A stretch of DNA of 64,000 bases, taken from NCBI GenBank assembly GCA_002280855.1, contig NCEU01000008.1, positions 124,001-188,000 of the forward strand, read 5' to 3'. Positions 34,857 through 44,259 of the stretch are shown one piece after another. Numbering within the stretch: position 1 is the first letter of the stretch; each line of letters starts with the position of its first letter. The DNA comes from Sphingomonadales bacterium 32-65-25 (lineage in GTDB: Bacteria > Pseudomonadota > Alphaproteobacteria > Sphingomonadales > Sphingomonadaceae). The notes beneath the pieces are model-generated. The model saw only the letters and a list, made by a program, of their open reading frames with translations, was not told where the DNA came from and did not search any database. The position numbers were made by a program, and so were the translations under genes.

Positions 34857-35629
34857 TTATCGCGGTCGCCAATCAGAAGGGCGGCGTTGGCAAGACGACC
34901 ACCGCCGTGAATCTTGCCACGGCGCTGGCTGCCGTTGGCAAGCGCGTGCTGCTGGTTGATGCCGACCCCCAGGGCAACGCCTCCACCGGGTTGGGTATTG
35001 GTCGCAAGGATCGCGATCCCTCGATTTATCAAGTGCTTGTGGATGGCGTTCCCGCCGCCGAAGCACTGCGCCAGACAGCCATTCCGGGTCTTTCGATCCT
35101 GCCAGCCAATGCCGCCCTGGCTGGGGCAGAGGTCGAGCTGGTCGATGCCGATCGCCGATCCCACCGGCTCGCCGATGCGCTGGCCACTTTGCCGCCACAG
35201 GATTTCGTGATCATCGATTGCCCGCCGTCGCTGGGCCTCGTCACCGTCAATGCGCTGGTCGCCGCCGATGCCGTGCTGGTGCCACTCCAGAGCGAATTCT
35301 TTGCATTGGAAGGACTCAGCCAACTGCTCGGTACCATCGAACGGGTGAAGGCCGGGCTCAACCGCCGGCTGGAACTGCTTGGCATCGTGCTGACCATGGT
35401 CGATCGCCGCAACCGGCTTTCCGATCAGGTCTGCGCCGACGTGCGGGCGGTGATGGGCGCCAAGGTGTTGAAAACCATGGTGCCACGCAACGTTCGCCTG
35501 TCGGAAGCGCCCAGCCACGGCCTGCCGGCGCTGATCTATGACAGCCGCTGCGCCGGCTCGGAAGCCTATCTGGCGCTGGCCCGCGAGCTGCTGGAACGCA
35601 TCGAAGGCCCGCTGGCACTCGCCGGATGA
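34853..35629 (+). CDS. parA: Chromosome partitioning ATPase ParA
   Basis: Walker-type ATPase that moves ParB-parS complexes during chromosome segregation. The 258 residues begin with the deviant Walker A NQKGGVGKTTT (Lys9 and Lys14), then LLVDADPQGNAS (Walker A'), IIDCPPSLGLVT (Walker B) and LVPLQSEFFALEG. Length is that of chromosomal ParA/Soj. It overlaps rsmG and lies 10 bp ahead of parB. Confidence 0.97.
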   Translation: MIIAVANQKGGVGKTTTAVNLATALAAVGKRVLLVDADPQGNASTGLGIGRKDRDPSIYQVLVDGVPAAEALRQTAIPGLSILPANAALAGAEVELVDADRRSHRLADALATLPPQDFVIIDCPPSLGLVTVNALVAADAVLVPLQSEFFALEGLSQLLGTIERVKAGLNRRLELLGIVLTMVDRRNRLSDQVCADVRAVMGAKVLKTMVPRNVRLSEAPSHGLPALIYDSRCAGSEAYLALARELLERIEGPLALAG

Positions 35630-35639
35630 AGAGGGATAA

Positions 35640-36509
35640 ATGACAGACAACAAACGCAAATCCGGCCTTGGGCGCGGGCTATCGGCCCTGCTCGACGATA
35701 TCGCGGCGCCGCCCACCGCCGCTGCGCCGGGCGTTGTGCGCCTGCCCGTCGCCGACATCGTTCCCAACCCAGGCCAACCCCGCCGCCAGTTCGATGAAAC
35801 GGCGATGGCGGAACTCGTCGCCTCAGTGAAAACTCACGGCGTGTTGCAGCCGATCCTGGTCCGCCGCTTCAATGGCCGACACCAGATCATCGCCGGCGAA
35901 CGCCGCTGGCGCGCCGCACAGGCTGCCGGCCTGCACGAGATCCCGGTGGTCGTCCGCCAACTCGACGACCGGCAAGTCTCTGAAATTGCGCTGATCGAGA
36001 ATATCCAGCGCGCCGATCTGAACGCCATTGAAGAAGCCCGCGGTTACCAGAAACTCATTGCCGATTTCGCCCACACCCAAGCTGTGCTCGCCGATATCGT
36101 CGGCAAATCACGCAGCCATGTCACCAATTTGCTGCGCCTGCTCGATCTGCCCGCATCGGTGCAGACCTTGGTGGAATCGGGCGCTCTATCCATGGGGCAC
36201 GCACGCGCCCTCGTTGGTGCAGCCGATGCCGAAGCCCTGGCCGAACGGGCTGTAAAACAAGGCCTTTCAGTTCGCGCCCTCGAAGCCCTCGTCTCCGGCG
36301 GCAAGGCCAAGCCGAAGGCCCCGCGCACCACTCCGGCGGCCGCTGCCAACGATCCCAACAGCGACGCCCTGGAAGAACAACTCGCCGAAGCGCTCGGGAT
36401 GCCAGTCGCCCTGCAGGTCGCCCCCGGCGCCAGCAGCGGCAGCCTCACTATCCGTTTTGCCGATCTTGATCAGCTCGATCTGCTTTGCAGCAAACTCGGC
36501 GTGGCTTAA
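35640..36509 (+). CDS. parB: Chromosome partitioning protein ParB
   Basis: CTP-dependent clamp that loads at parS. The 289 residues begin with the ParA-contact segment GLGRGLSALL. The N-terminal CTP-binding domain contains NPGQPRRQF and GERRWRAAQAAG. The HTH domain (ENIQRADLNAIEEARGYQKL, SHVTNLLRLLDLP) reads parS, and the C-terminal dimer domain ends the protein. It is the last gene of the plus-strand block and faces holA across repeat copy 3. Confidence 0.97.
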   Translation: MTDNKRKSGLGRGLSALLDDIAAPPTAAAPGVVRLPVADIVPNPGQPRRQFDETAMAELVASVKTHGVLQPILVRRFNGRHQIIAGERRWRAAQAAGLHEIPVVVRQLDDRQVSEIALIENIQRADLNAIEEARGYQKLIADFAHTQAVLADIVGKSRSHVTNLLRLLDLPASVQTLVESGALSMGHARALVGAADAEALAERAVKQGLSVRALEALVSGGKAKPKAPRTTPAAAANDPNSDALEEQLAEALGMPVALQVAPGASSGSLTIRFADLDQLDLLCSKLGVA

Positions 36510-36518
36510 GGGGGAAAT

Positions 36519-36638
36519 GCCTCCGGCGGGCAGGGTCGCAGACCCTGCACCCGTTTGCTGTCAGGCGCTGCCTTTTGCGCTGAGGATCGGTCCAAGACGA
36601 AAGCGGGTGCAGGGGCTCAGCCCCTGCCCGCCGGAGGC
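36519..36638. repeat. REP/BIME-like palindromic element, copy 3
   Basis: Left arm 36519-36557 (GCCTCCGGCGGGCAGGG, hairpin GCAGGGTC-GCA-GACCCTGC, ACCCGTTTG) and right arm 36597-36638 (ACGAAAGCGGG, hairpin GCAGGGGC-TCA-GCCCCTGC, CCGCCGGAGGC). The outer arms pair over about 16 bp. It fills nearly all of the convergent parB-holA gap and could also stop transcription from both sides. The spacer of about 39 bp differs from the other copies. Confidence 0.87.
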
Positions 36639-36643
36639 TCCTT

Positions 36644-37669
36644 TTAACGCCTACGGGCGGCAACGGCAGCGCGGCGGGTAAGATCAAGCAACAAATGCTG
36701 CGCGCCGAGATCGGCGAGGCTGCCGCTGGCTTTCACGGCCCGCTCGGCGGCAAGGATGTCGCCCATGGCCGCAGCGAGGGCCGGCTGGCTCCACAGCGAC
36801 AACGCCTTGATGATGATAGGCTTTTCTTTCCAGAAGATGGCCTTGCCCTGGCCTTCGACGACGGCGGCCGGCGTGTCGCCGCCATCGACTTCGGTGCGCA
36901 GCAGGGTGAGTTGCGCGAAACGGCGCTCGAGGGCGCGCAACAGCGGGATGGCGGTGCCATCGGGCAGGCGGCCAATGAGGTCCGTTGCTTCGGCCACGTT
37001 GCCGGTCGTGATGGCCGCGATGGGTGCGAACAGCTCGGCTTCACCGGTGGCAATGCCCAGTGCGGCAAGATCTTCGGCGCCGAGCTGCTTCGGGCTTTCC
37101 GGGGTTGAGTCCTTGTAGAGGGCGTATTTTTCCAGCTCGCGGCGCATGATCATGCGGTCGCCGCCGGCGCTTTCGAACAGGGCTTCGGGCACGCCGCGTT
37201 CCAGCCGCAAGCCGAGCGGCGCGGCCATCTCGCCGAGCAAGCGGCCTGCATCGCGCAGGCTCGCTTCGTAATTGATGCAGGCGGCGATGGCGGGGTGCTT
37301 GTCGGCCAAGGTCAGCAGCTTGCTGCCCTTCTTGAAACTGCCGGCCACAGCCAGCACCGGGTGGCCGGGTGGACCTTCCAGCAACGCCTCGACGGCCGCC
37401 AGCGCATCATCGTCAAGGCCGTCGACGCGCACCAGTTCGCGATCCCCGAACATCGAAAGGCTGGTGGCGGCCGCCATCAGAGCCTGAGGGTCGGACTTCA
37501 GCGCGCTGCCTGCCAATTCGGTGATGGTCACGCCGGCGCCCAGGCCGGCCGTGACCTGCCCAGCCATGTCACGCGAGGCGGATTCATCGGGGCCGTGCAA
37601 CAACACCAGCCGCACATCAGCGGGCCAGGCGCGGGCGATGGCCGCTATCCGGGCCGCGTCCGTCTTCAT
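36644..37669 (-). CDS. holA: DNA polymerase III subunit delta
   Basis: Clamp-loader subunit that opens the beta clamp. The 341 residues show the three-domain delta layout: LVLLHGPDESASRD near the N-terminus, LVRVDGLDDDALAAVEALL, VLAVAGSFKKGSKLLTLAD, and a C-terminal helical collar (LLRALERRFAQLTLLR). No Walker motif is expected in delta. Its start shares one base with the lptE stop, so it is translated from the leuS-lptE-holA transcript. Confidence 0.93.
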   Translation of the reverse strand: MKTDAARIAAIARAWPADVRLVLLHGPDESASRDMAGQVTAGLGAGVTITELAGSALKSDPQALMAAATSLSMFGDRELVRVDGLDDDALAAVEALLEGPPGHPVLAVAGSFKKGSKLLTLADKHPAIAACINYEASLRDAGRLLGEMAAPLGLRLERGVPEALFESAGGDRMIMRRELEKYALYKDSTPESPKQLGAEDLAALGIATGEAELFAPIAAITTGNVAEATDLIGRLPDGTAIPLLRALERRFAQLTLLRTEVDGGDTPAAVVEGQGKAIFWKEKPIIIKALSLWSQPALAAAMGDILAAERAVKASGSLADLGAQHLLLDLTRRAAVAARRR

Positions 37670-38175
37670 CAGCCTTTGGCGGCGCGGGCGTAGCGGGCCA
37701 GGCGCGCGCTGATCTGACGGGCGAGATCGACGGAGAGACGTTCCAGCGCTGTCGTTTCAGCGGCGACAACGGCGAAATTGGAACTGACACGATCGATGCC
37801 GGCGTCGGCCGCAGCGGTATCATCCACCAGAACGGTGCCGGTGGCAGCATCGACCAGCCGATAGCGGGCACGCAGCGTACGCCGTTCACGCGCCGCCGAG
37901 GAATCGCCGCGCACACCAAAGGCGGTGATCTGATCATCGAGAGCGATTTCAAGGCGATAGCGCGGGCTGGCCACGGCGAGGCCGAACTGGTCTTCCAGCG
38001 CCTGTCGCACCATGAAGCCAGCGCGTTCCGGGATGGGTGCGATGGCGATATCGGCCAGCAGCGTTGCCGGGGCGGACGCATTGCCGCCGGCATAGACTGG
38101 GCTAAGCTGGCAGCCGGGCAACGCCAGCAGCGCCAGCGCGGCAAGGATCAGAAGGCGGCGGGCATCAGACAACAA
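37669..38175 (-). CDS. lptE: LPS-assembly lipoprotein LptE
   Basis: Outer-membrane lipoprotein that plugs the LptD barrel for lipopolysaccharide export. The 168 residues start at a TTG (38175 or the adjacent TTG 38172), inside the last codons of leuS; no ATG is available in frame. The signal peptide ends in the lipobox LPGC (Cys22), followed by QLSPVYAG, which is typical for alphaproteobacterial LptE. The rest alternates strands and helices as expected for the small LptE fold. Its stop touches holA. Confidence 0.88.
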   Translation of the reverse strand: MLSDARRLLILAALALLALPGCQLSPVYAGGNASAPATLLADIAIAPIPERAGFMVRQALEDQFGLAVASPRYRLEIALDDQITAFGVRGDSSAARERRTLRARYRLVDAATGTVLVDDTAAADAGIDRVSSNFAVVAAETTALERLSVDLARQISARLARYARAAKG

Positions 38176-40687
38176 TGTTCACCAGGCGATCGGGAACAAC
38201 GATGATCTTCTTTGGCGCGGCGCCGTCAAGGGTGCGCTGCACATTCGGCAACGCCAGCGCAGCGCCTTCCAGCACGGCCTTGTCGCTGCCCTTGGCGGCG
38301 GTGAAATCGCCCTTCAGCTTGCCGTTGACCTGCACAGCGATGGTCACTTCATCGTCCACCAACAGTGCCGGGTTGGCGACCGGCCAGGCGGCATCGCAGA
38401 CCAGGCCCGGTTGACCGAGCAATGCCCACGCTTCCTCGGCCAGGTGCGGGACCATCGGCCCCACCAGCTGCACCAGCGTGATCACTCCGGCACGGCGGCT
38501 GGGGCCGGCGGCGCTGCGTTCAAGTGCGCCCACCAGCTCATACAGCCGAGCGACAGCCTTGTTGAATTGCAACCGATCAATGTCGCTGGTCACGGCGGCG
38601 ATGGCGCGGTGCACGCTGCGATCCAATTTCACGTCGGCGGCACCGTCGGCCGCGGTCGCAGTGTCTTCGGCCAGCCGCCACACGCGTTGCACGAAGCGCC
38701 AGGCGCCATCGATGCCGGCTTCGGACCAAGCCAGATCGCGTTCCGGCGGGCTATCAGACAGCACGAACCAGCGCACGGCATCAGCACCGTAACGGCCCAG
38801 AATGGCATCGGGGTCGATGACATTCTTCTTGGACTTCGACATCTTGATGACGCGGCCGATCTCGACGGCCAAGCCGTCATCCTTCAATGTCGCACTGGTA
38901 CCGGTGCGCTCCACCTCGTCCGGCGTGAACCACACGGGTGGCAGGCCTTCACCCTGCGGCCGGCTGTAGGTTTCGTGCGTCACCATGCCTTGCGTGAACA
39001 GACCGGCGAACGGCTCCGCCACATCGAGCATGCCGATATGCTGCAAGGCACGCGTCCAGAACCGGGCATAGAGCAGATGCAGGATGGCATGCTCCACCCC
39101 GCCGATATACTGGCCGACCGGCAGCCACTTCGCCGCCACCGCCGGATCGAACGGGCGATCATCGGGCGCGCTGGCGAAGCGAATGAAATACCACGACGAA
39201 TTGGTGAAGGTGTCGAGCGTGTCGGTCTCACGCCGGGCCGGCTTCCCGCATCGCGGGCAATCCACATGCTTCCACGTCGGGTGGCGATCGAGCGGGTTGC
39301 CCGGCACATCGAAGGTCACGTCTTCCGGCAGGATCACCGGCAACTGCTTCTTCGGCACCGGCACGACGCCGCAGATCTCGCAGTGGATGATCGGGATCGG
39401 CGTGCCCCAGTAACGCTGGCGGCTCACCCCCCAATCGCGCAGGCGATATTGCGTCACGCCTTCGCCCCAGCCTTCGGCCTCGGCCCGCGCGATCACGGCG
39501 GCGCGGGCGTCGTCGGCGCTCATGCCGTCGAGGAAGCGCGAGTTCACCATGCGGCCGGGGCCGGTATAGGCCTCGTCGTGAATGGGGGCGTTTTCCTCGC
39601 CCTCGGCAGCGACGACGCGGATGACCGGCAGCTGGTATTTGCGGGCAAAATCGAGGTCGCGTTGATCGTGACCAGGGCAGCCGAACAGTGCGCCGGTTCC
39701 ATAATCCATCAGCACGAAATTGGCGACGAACACCGGGAGGCGGATGCTGGGATCGAGCGGGTGGATGACGCTGAGACCGGTGTCGAAGCCCAGCTTTTCC
39801 TGGGTTTCGATATCGGCTGCCGCCGTGCCGCCGGCCTGGCATTCGGCGATGAACGCCGCCAATGCCGGGTTGGTCTCACCACACTGGCGCGCCAGCGGGT
39901 GATCGGCGGCGATGGCGGCAAAACTGGCGCCGAACAGCGTGTCGGGCCGGGTGGTGAACACGTCGAAACTGCCGCCGCCCTCTACCGCAAAGGTGAAGCG
40001 CAGCCCGGTGGAGCGGCCGATCCAGTTTTCCTGCATCAGCTTGACCTTGTCAGGCCACTGATCGAGCGTCTTGAGCCCGTCCACCAGATCGTCGGCGAAA
40101 TCGGTGATCTTCAGGAACCACTGGTTCAACTTGCGGCGTTCGACCAGCGCGCCCGATCGCCAGCCGCGGCCGTCGATCACCTGTTCGTTGGCCAGCACGG
40201 TCATATCGACCGGATCCCAATTCACCGCCGATTCCTTGCGGTACACCAGCCCGGCGGCCAGCATGTCGAGGAACAGCGCCTGTTCCTGGCCGTAATAATC
40301 CGGCTCGCAGGTGGCCAGTTCGCGTGACCAATCAAGCGCAAAACCCAGCCGCTTCAGCTGCGCGCGCATCGCGGCGATATTGGCGCGTGTCCAGCCGCCG
40401 GGGTGAACACCCTTTTCCATCGCGGCATTTTCGGCCGGCATGCCAAACGCATCCCAGCCCATCGGGTGCAGCACTTCGAAACCTTGCGCCCGCCGCGTGC
40501 GCGCCACCACATCGCCCATGGTGTAGTTGCGCACATGGCCCATGTGGATGCGCCCCGATGGATAGGGAAACATCTCCAGCACATAGGATTTGGGCTTGGG
40601 GCTGTCGTCGTGCGCGGCAAAGCTCTGCCGTTCGTCCCAAAGCGCCTGCCACCGCGCTTCGGCGGCCTGGTGGTCAAACCGGGACAT
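38165..40687 (-). CDS. leuS: Leucine--tRNA ligase
   Basis: Class I synthetase of about 840 residues from the ATG at 40687, preceded by DUF3576 with an 8-bp gap. It has the HIGH site [15 protein letters not shown], the zinc-type segment [18 protein letters not shown], the editing domain with [12 protein letters not shown], and [12 protein letters not shown] (about residue 615). It overlaps lptE by 11 bp. The open frame extends far upstream into DUF3576 but that is a different protein in another frame. Confidence 0.98.
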   Translation of the reverse strand: MSRFDHQAAEARWQALWDERQSFAAHDDSPKPKSYVLEMFPYPSGRIHMGHVRNYTMGDVVARTRRAQGFEVLHPMGWDAFGMPAENAAMEKGVHPGGWTRANIAAMRAQLKRLGFALDWSRELATCEPDYYGQEQALFLDMLAAGLVYRKESAVNWDPVDMTVLANEQVIDGRGWRSGALVERRKLNQWFLKITDFADDLVDGLKTLDQWPDKVKLMQENWIGRSTGLRFTFAVEGGGSFDVFTTRPDTLFGASFAAIAADHPLARQCGETNPALAAFIAECQAGGTAAADIETQEKLGFDTGLSVIHPLDPSIRLPVFVANFVLMDYGTGALFGCPGHDQRDLDFARKYQLPVIRVVAAEGEENAPIHDEAYTGPGRMVNSRFLDGMSADDARAAVIARAEAEGWGEGVTQYRLRDWGVSRQRYWGTPIPIIHCEICGVVPVPKKQLPVILPEDVTFDVPGNPLDRHPTWKHVDCPRCGKPARRETDTLDTFTNSSWYFIRFASAPDDRPFDPAVAAKWLPVGQYIGGVEHAILHLLYARFWTRALQHIGMLDVAEPFAGLFTQGMVTHETYSRPQGEGLPPVWFTPDEVERTGTSATLKDDGLAVEIGRVIKMSKSKKNVIDPDAILGRYGADAVRWFVLSDSPPERDLAWSEAGIDGAWRFVQRVWRLAEDTATAADGAADVKLDRSVHRAIAAVTSDIDRLQFNKAVARLYELVGALERSAAGPSRRAGVITLVQLVGPMVPHLAEEAWALLGQPGLVCDAAWPVANPALLVDDEVTIAVQVNGKLKGDFTAAKGSDKAVLEGAALALPNVQRTLDGAAPKKIIVVPDRLVNIVV

Positions 40688-40695
40688 GCAGTTAC

Positions 40696-41136
40696 TCAGC
40701 GATCCGGGGAAATGGTATTGCGGCGCAGGTCGCGGGCCTTGCCAAGGATGGTTTCTTCCAGCCGCTGCACAGTGCCGGCGCGCACGGTGGCTTCGGTCCA
40801 GCCGGTGGCGCCCAGTGTCTGGCGCTGCACGGCCACGCGCACGGCATCGGCGCGCAACTCGGTATCGAGCACGGTCACCGTCACCTTCACCCGCTCGTTG
40901 GCGCTCTGCGGGGAAACATACCAATCGGTGATGATCACGCCGCCGTTGGAATCGACCTGAGCCAGCGGCATGAAGGCAATGGTATCGAGCGCGGCGCGCC
41001 AAAGATAAGCGTTAATGCCCAGCGTGGTGACCCGGGCCGGCGCCTCTGCCGACAGCCTGGGCTTCTTGTTCTTGCCGCAAGCCGGCGACAGCACGGCCAG
41101 CGCCGACAGGAAGACCAGGGTAGAAATTCGCCGCAT
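40696..41136 (-). CDS. DUF3576 lipoprotein
   Basis: 146 residues. The start at 41136 gives a lipoprotein signal [20 protein letters not shown] with Cys20 as the lipidation site. The mature part ([41 protein letters not shown]) matches the conserved DUF3576 core, which usually precedes leuS in alphaproteobacteria. Function unknown; the neighbours leuS-lptE suggest an envelope role. A divergent 246-bp gap separates it from the outer-membrane-like gene; in that gap I see no RNA gene or clear operator. Confidence 0.88.
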   Translation of the reverse strand: MRRISTLVFLSALAVLSPACGKNKKPRLSAEAPARVTTLGINAYLWRAALDTIAFMPLAQVDSNGGVIITDWYVSPQSANERVKVTVTVLDTELRADAVRVAVQRQTLGATGWTEATVRAGTVQRLEETILGKARDLRRNTISPDR

Positions 41137-41382
41137 GGCAAAACCTTCATCACGAAATTCGGGCCGGAACCGGCCACAGTCCGGCCTGCCTTTTGGCATG
41201 TTGCACCCGCCCCGCCAAGCCCGCAGCCCCACGGAAATCGACGGAGGAGCGAGGCAGCGGCCTGCAACTGTGTACATGCCGCCACAGGCGCGGTGAAAAC
41301 GCGTGGCGCACGGCCGTTCAGGCATATTCTACGCGTATTGTCATATGGGATTCATGGTCCGGTGTTGATAGGACTAAATTGT

Positions 41383-42132
41383 ATGAAATCGCGTGCCGAT
41401 TCGCTCGCGCTGCCAAGCGCGCCGCAGAATCCAGCCAAGTCCTGGCTGGCGGTGGCAGCACTGTGCGTGGCGGTGATGGCAAACCCGGCGCTGGCCGCCA
41501 AGCCCAAGCCGGCCAAACAGCGGCTGGTGGTTGATACACCGCTCACTCCGTTCCAGCCGCAAGTTGGCGAATTTGGCCGTTTCGCTTTCACCGCCCCCGG
41601 CGCTCCGGCCATGCCGCAATCGCTGGGCAGCGGTTTCCGCTTCACGCCGTCAGGCCAGGCCGATAACCGCCGCGCCCTCTCGCTGGGCGTCGCCGCCCGC
41701 GTCACCACCCCGGTGGTCGATCGTTCGCGCGCCGCCGCCCCAGCCGATCGCTTCGTGGTGCCCGCCGGTTACAACGTGAACCTGTCGCTGGGCTGGAAGG
41801 GCTTTGCGGTCGATACCGGCTACAGCCATGCCGAACCGGTACAAATGTCGCCGCTGAACGGCCGCATGACCGATCAGCTCAGCCTTGGTCTGTCCTATGG
41901 TGGCCGCAACTGGCGCACGTCGCTTCAGGGCACGGCCGAACAGAGTCAGCCGTTGGCCTTCGCGCCGCTCACCCGCCGCTATGGCGTGGAACTGGGCGGC
42001 GCCTATCGCGTCGCGCCGCGCTTCTCGGTCACCGGCGGCTTGCGCTATCGGATCGCGCCGGAACCGCCATCGCTGGTGCTGCCCAACCGCGACGATCAGG
42101 CCGTCTATTTCGGCACCAACATCGCTTTCTGA
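41383..42132 (+). CDS. Putative outer-membrane beta-barrel protein
   Basis: About 249 residues with an N-terminal export signal (KSWLAVAALCVAVMANPALAA, after a polar start) and mature alternating strands (VNLSLGWKGFAVDTGYSH, LSLGLSYGGRNWRTSLQG, YGVELGGAYRVAPRFSVTGGLRY). It ends in IAF: a C-terminal Phe is the BAM recognition signal of barrel proteins. I do not recognise a named family. The next gene begins 4 bp after its stop. Confidence 0.65.
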   Translation: MKSRADSLALPSAPQNPAKSWLAVAALCVAVMANPALAAKPKPAKQRLVVDTPLTPFQPQVGEFGRFAFTAPGAPAMPQSLGSGFRFTPSGQADNRRALSLGVAARVTTPVVDRSRAAAPADRFVVPAGYNVNLSLGWKGFAVDTGYSHAEPVQMSPLNGRMTDQLSLGLSYGGRNWRTSLQGTAEQSQPLAFAPLTRRYGVELGGAYRVAPRFSVTGGLRYRIAPEPPSLVLPNRDDQAVYFGTNIAF

Positions 42133-42136
42133 TCCA

Positions 42137-42793
42137 GTGAGCGACGCAGAACAGCGGCTTGCAGACGTGCAGGCAGGCCTCGACCGAGCCTGCCGCGACG
42201 CTGCCCGCTCGGAAACGCCCCTGCTCGTCGCCATCTCCAAAACCTTCGATGCCGATGCCATCCGGCCCCTGATCGCCGCCGGCCAGCGCCACTTCGGCGA
42301 AAACCGCGTGCAGGAAGCGGCTGCAAAATGGCCGGAGATGCTGGCCGAAACGCCGGGCATCACGCTCCACCTCGTCGGCCAGCTGCAATCCAACAAGGCC
42401 GCCGAAGCGGTGGCACTGTTCGACGTGATCCACAGCGTTGATCGCCCGTCACTGGTGACTGCGCTGGCCAAGGCCCAAGCCGCCGCCGGCAAGCACCCGG
42501 CCTGCTACTTGCAGGTCAACATCGGCGATGAGGAGCAAAAGGGCGGCTGCGCTCTTGCCGACCTGCCTGCCCTGCTCGCCCAGGCCCGCGACGCCGGCCT
42601 CAACGTGATCGGCCTGATGTGCGTGCCGCCGGCCGCTGTCGAACCCGCCCCCTATTTCGCCCTGCTCGCCGAACACGCCAAACGGCTGGGGCTGTCCGGG
42701 CTCTCAATGGGTATGTCGAGCGATTACGAGACGGCAGCGCTACTGGGTTCGACTGTGGTTCGCGTGGGCAGCGCGCTGTTCGGCAGCAGATAA
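42137..42793 (+). CDS. YggS-family PLP-binding homeostasis protein
   Basis: Pyridoxal-5'-phosphate carrier protein of the YggS/PROSC family, with about 218 residues from the GTG at 42137. Signatures are LLVAISKTF (PLP Lys), GENRVQEAAAKWP, HLVGQLQSNK, YLQVNIGDEEQKGG, GLMCVPP and GLSMGMSSDYETA. Length is slightly short. Known members keep PLP and amino acid pools balanced but lack racemase activity. Confidence 0.95.
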   Translation: MSDAEQRLADVQAGLDRACRDAARSETPLLVAISKTFDADAIRPLIAAGQRHFGENRVQEAAAKWPEMLAETPGITLHLVGQLQSNKAAEAVALFDVIHSVDRPSLVTALAKAQAAAGKHPACYLQVNIGDEEQKGGCALADLPALLAQARDAGLNVIGLMCVPPAAVEPAPYFALLAEHAKRLGLSGLSMGMSSDYETAALLGSTVVRVGSALFGSR

Positions 42794-42823
42794 GCGGCCA
42801 GAGGCCGACTTTCTTCCCGAAAA

Positions 42824-43747
42824 TCAGACCGCCAGCGGTTGAATCCGCAGGCGCTTCACCATCCGCGGATCGCCGTCGATCACTTCGAAACGCCAGCCCG
42901 CCGGGTGGTCGACGAACTCGCCTGGGGCCGGCACGCGGCCGGCGAGCATGAAGACGAGGCCGCCGAGCGTGTCGACGTCTTCGCCCACTTCGTCATCGGC
43001 CAGGTTCACGTCGAGGGTTTGTTCAAGATCGTCGATGGCGAGGCGGGCGTCGGCTTCCCAGAGGCGGTCACCGACCTCCTGAATCAGCGCGGCTTCCACC
43101 TCGTCATGTTCGTCCTCGATATCGCCGACGATCTCTTCCACCAGGTCTTCAATGGTGACGAGTCCATCGACGCCGCCATATTCATCGATGATGATCGCCA
43201 TGTGGGTGCGGCCGGCGCGCAGCTGGGCCAGCAGATCGACGATTCGCATGGAAGCCGGAACGAACAGCACTTCGCGCAGAAGCGGCTCGATGGGCAGATC
43301 GTGCAGCGGAGCGGAGCTGATCGCATCGTTGAAGGTATCGGCAATGCGGGAATAGACATCCTTGATGTGGATCATGCCGATGATGTTGTCGCGGTCGCCG
43401 CGCCACACCGGCATGCGGCTGTGACCGGCATCGCGGAAGCGTGCCACCAACGCCGGGAAGCCGGCATCGGCATCGAACATCACCATATCACCGCGCGGTA
43501 CGGCGCTGTCGCCGGCGCAGGCATCGCCCAGGTGCAGCATGTTACGCATCATGGCGCGTTCCACCGGGCCAAGATCGTCGCTGCCCTTGCCATTGGCCGG
43601 CGCGTCTTCGGCTTCGTCGATCGCCTCTTCCAGGCTTTCGCGTAAGCTGTGTTCAGGGGTGCGGCTGATCAACTGGCGCAGCTGCCGCCACCAGCGGCTG
43701 CCGCGCAATCGAGAATGGCTGTCGCCGCTACTGTCGCCCTCAGGCAT
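42824..43747 (-). CDS. corC: CorC/HlyC-type CBS-domain protein
   Basis: 307-residue soluble protein: after a polar N-terminus, two CBS domains (RGDMVMFDADAGFPALVARF and IIDEYGGVDGLVTIEDLVEEIVGDIEDEHD), then a C-terminal CorC_HlyC domain (FMLAGRVPAPGEFV). Homologues are linked to Mg2+/Co2+ efflux. It lies 2 bp downstream of ybeY in the conserved phoH-ybeY-corC order. Confidence 0.92.
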   Translation of the reverse strand: MPEGDSSGDSHSRLRGSRWWRQLRQLISRTPEHSLRESLEEAIDEAEDAPANGKGSDDLGPVERAMMRNMLHLGDACAGDSAVPRGDMVMFDADAGFPALVARFRDAGHSRMPVWRGDRDNIIGMIHIKDVYSRIADTFNDAISSAPLHDLPIEPLLREVLFVPASMRIVDLLAQLRAGRTHMAIIIDEYGGVDGLVTIEDLVEEIVGDIEDEHDEVEAALIQEVGDRLWEADARLAIDDLEQTLDVNLADDEVGEDVDTLGGLVFMLAGRVPAPGEFVDHPAGWRFEVIDGDPRMVKRLRIQPLAV

Positions 43748-43749
43748 GG

Positions 43750-44259
43750 TTACTGGTCTTCCTCATACGGGTCGGGCAGGTGCAGCCGGGCGCAGGCGGC
43801 GCGTTCCAGCGCTTCCATCTGCTCGGCATCCCAATCACCGGTTTCGTGGTCATACCCTAGCAGGTGGAGGGTGCCGTGGACAACCAGATGGCCAACATAG
43901 TCCGCCACGCTCCAGCCTTTCTCTGCGGCTTCGCGCACCACGGTCTCAGCCGCCAGCACCAGATCGCCCACCAGCACTTCGCCGTCGTCGCTGTTGGCCA
44001 GACTCACCAGCATGTCAGGAGCGAGCATCGGGAAGGAGAGGATGTTGGTCGGCTTGTCCTTGTCGCGGTACTGGCGGTTAAGCGTGTGCACTTCGGCATC
44101 GTCGGAAAGGCGCACGGCCACTTCCACCGCCATCGATGCATCGGCCAGATCGGCATAGGGGGTTTCAGCCAGTGCGGCCGCCACGGCGGCGCGCGTCAGC
44201 GCCGGCCAGTCCGCCGCCGGCCAGTCACCCGCCACCACATCGGTTTCAACAACCAGCAT
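43750..44259 (-). CDS. ybeY: Endoribonuclease YbeY
   Basis: Single-strand RNase for 16S rRNA maturation and ribosome quality control. The 169 residues include the zinc site HLVVHGTLHLLGYDHE, the invariant H-x3-H-x5-H, and LNRQYRDKDKPTNILSFP. The start shares one base with the phoH stop. Length is typical. Confidence 0.96.
   Translation of the reverse strand: MLVVETDVVAGDWPAADWPALTRAAVAAALAETPYADLADASMAVEVAVRLSDDAEVHTLNRQYRDKDKPTNILSFPMLAPDMLVSLANSDDGEVLVGDLVLAAETVVREAAEKGWSVADYVGHLVVHGTLHLLGYDHETGDWDAEQMEALERAACARLHLPDPYEEDQ

Noticed and set aside
25731..36638. Possible CRISPR array or transposon ends
   Set aside because: Only three dispersed copies 4-7 kb apart, each an internal palindrome pair; no regular spacers, cas genes or transposase.
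40324..41382. N-terminal extension of the outer-membrane-like protein across leuS and DUF3576
   Set aside because: It is antisense to leuS and DUF3576; the signal peptide starts only at 41383.
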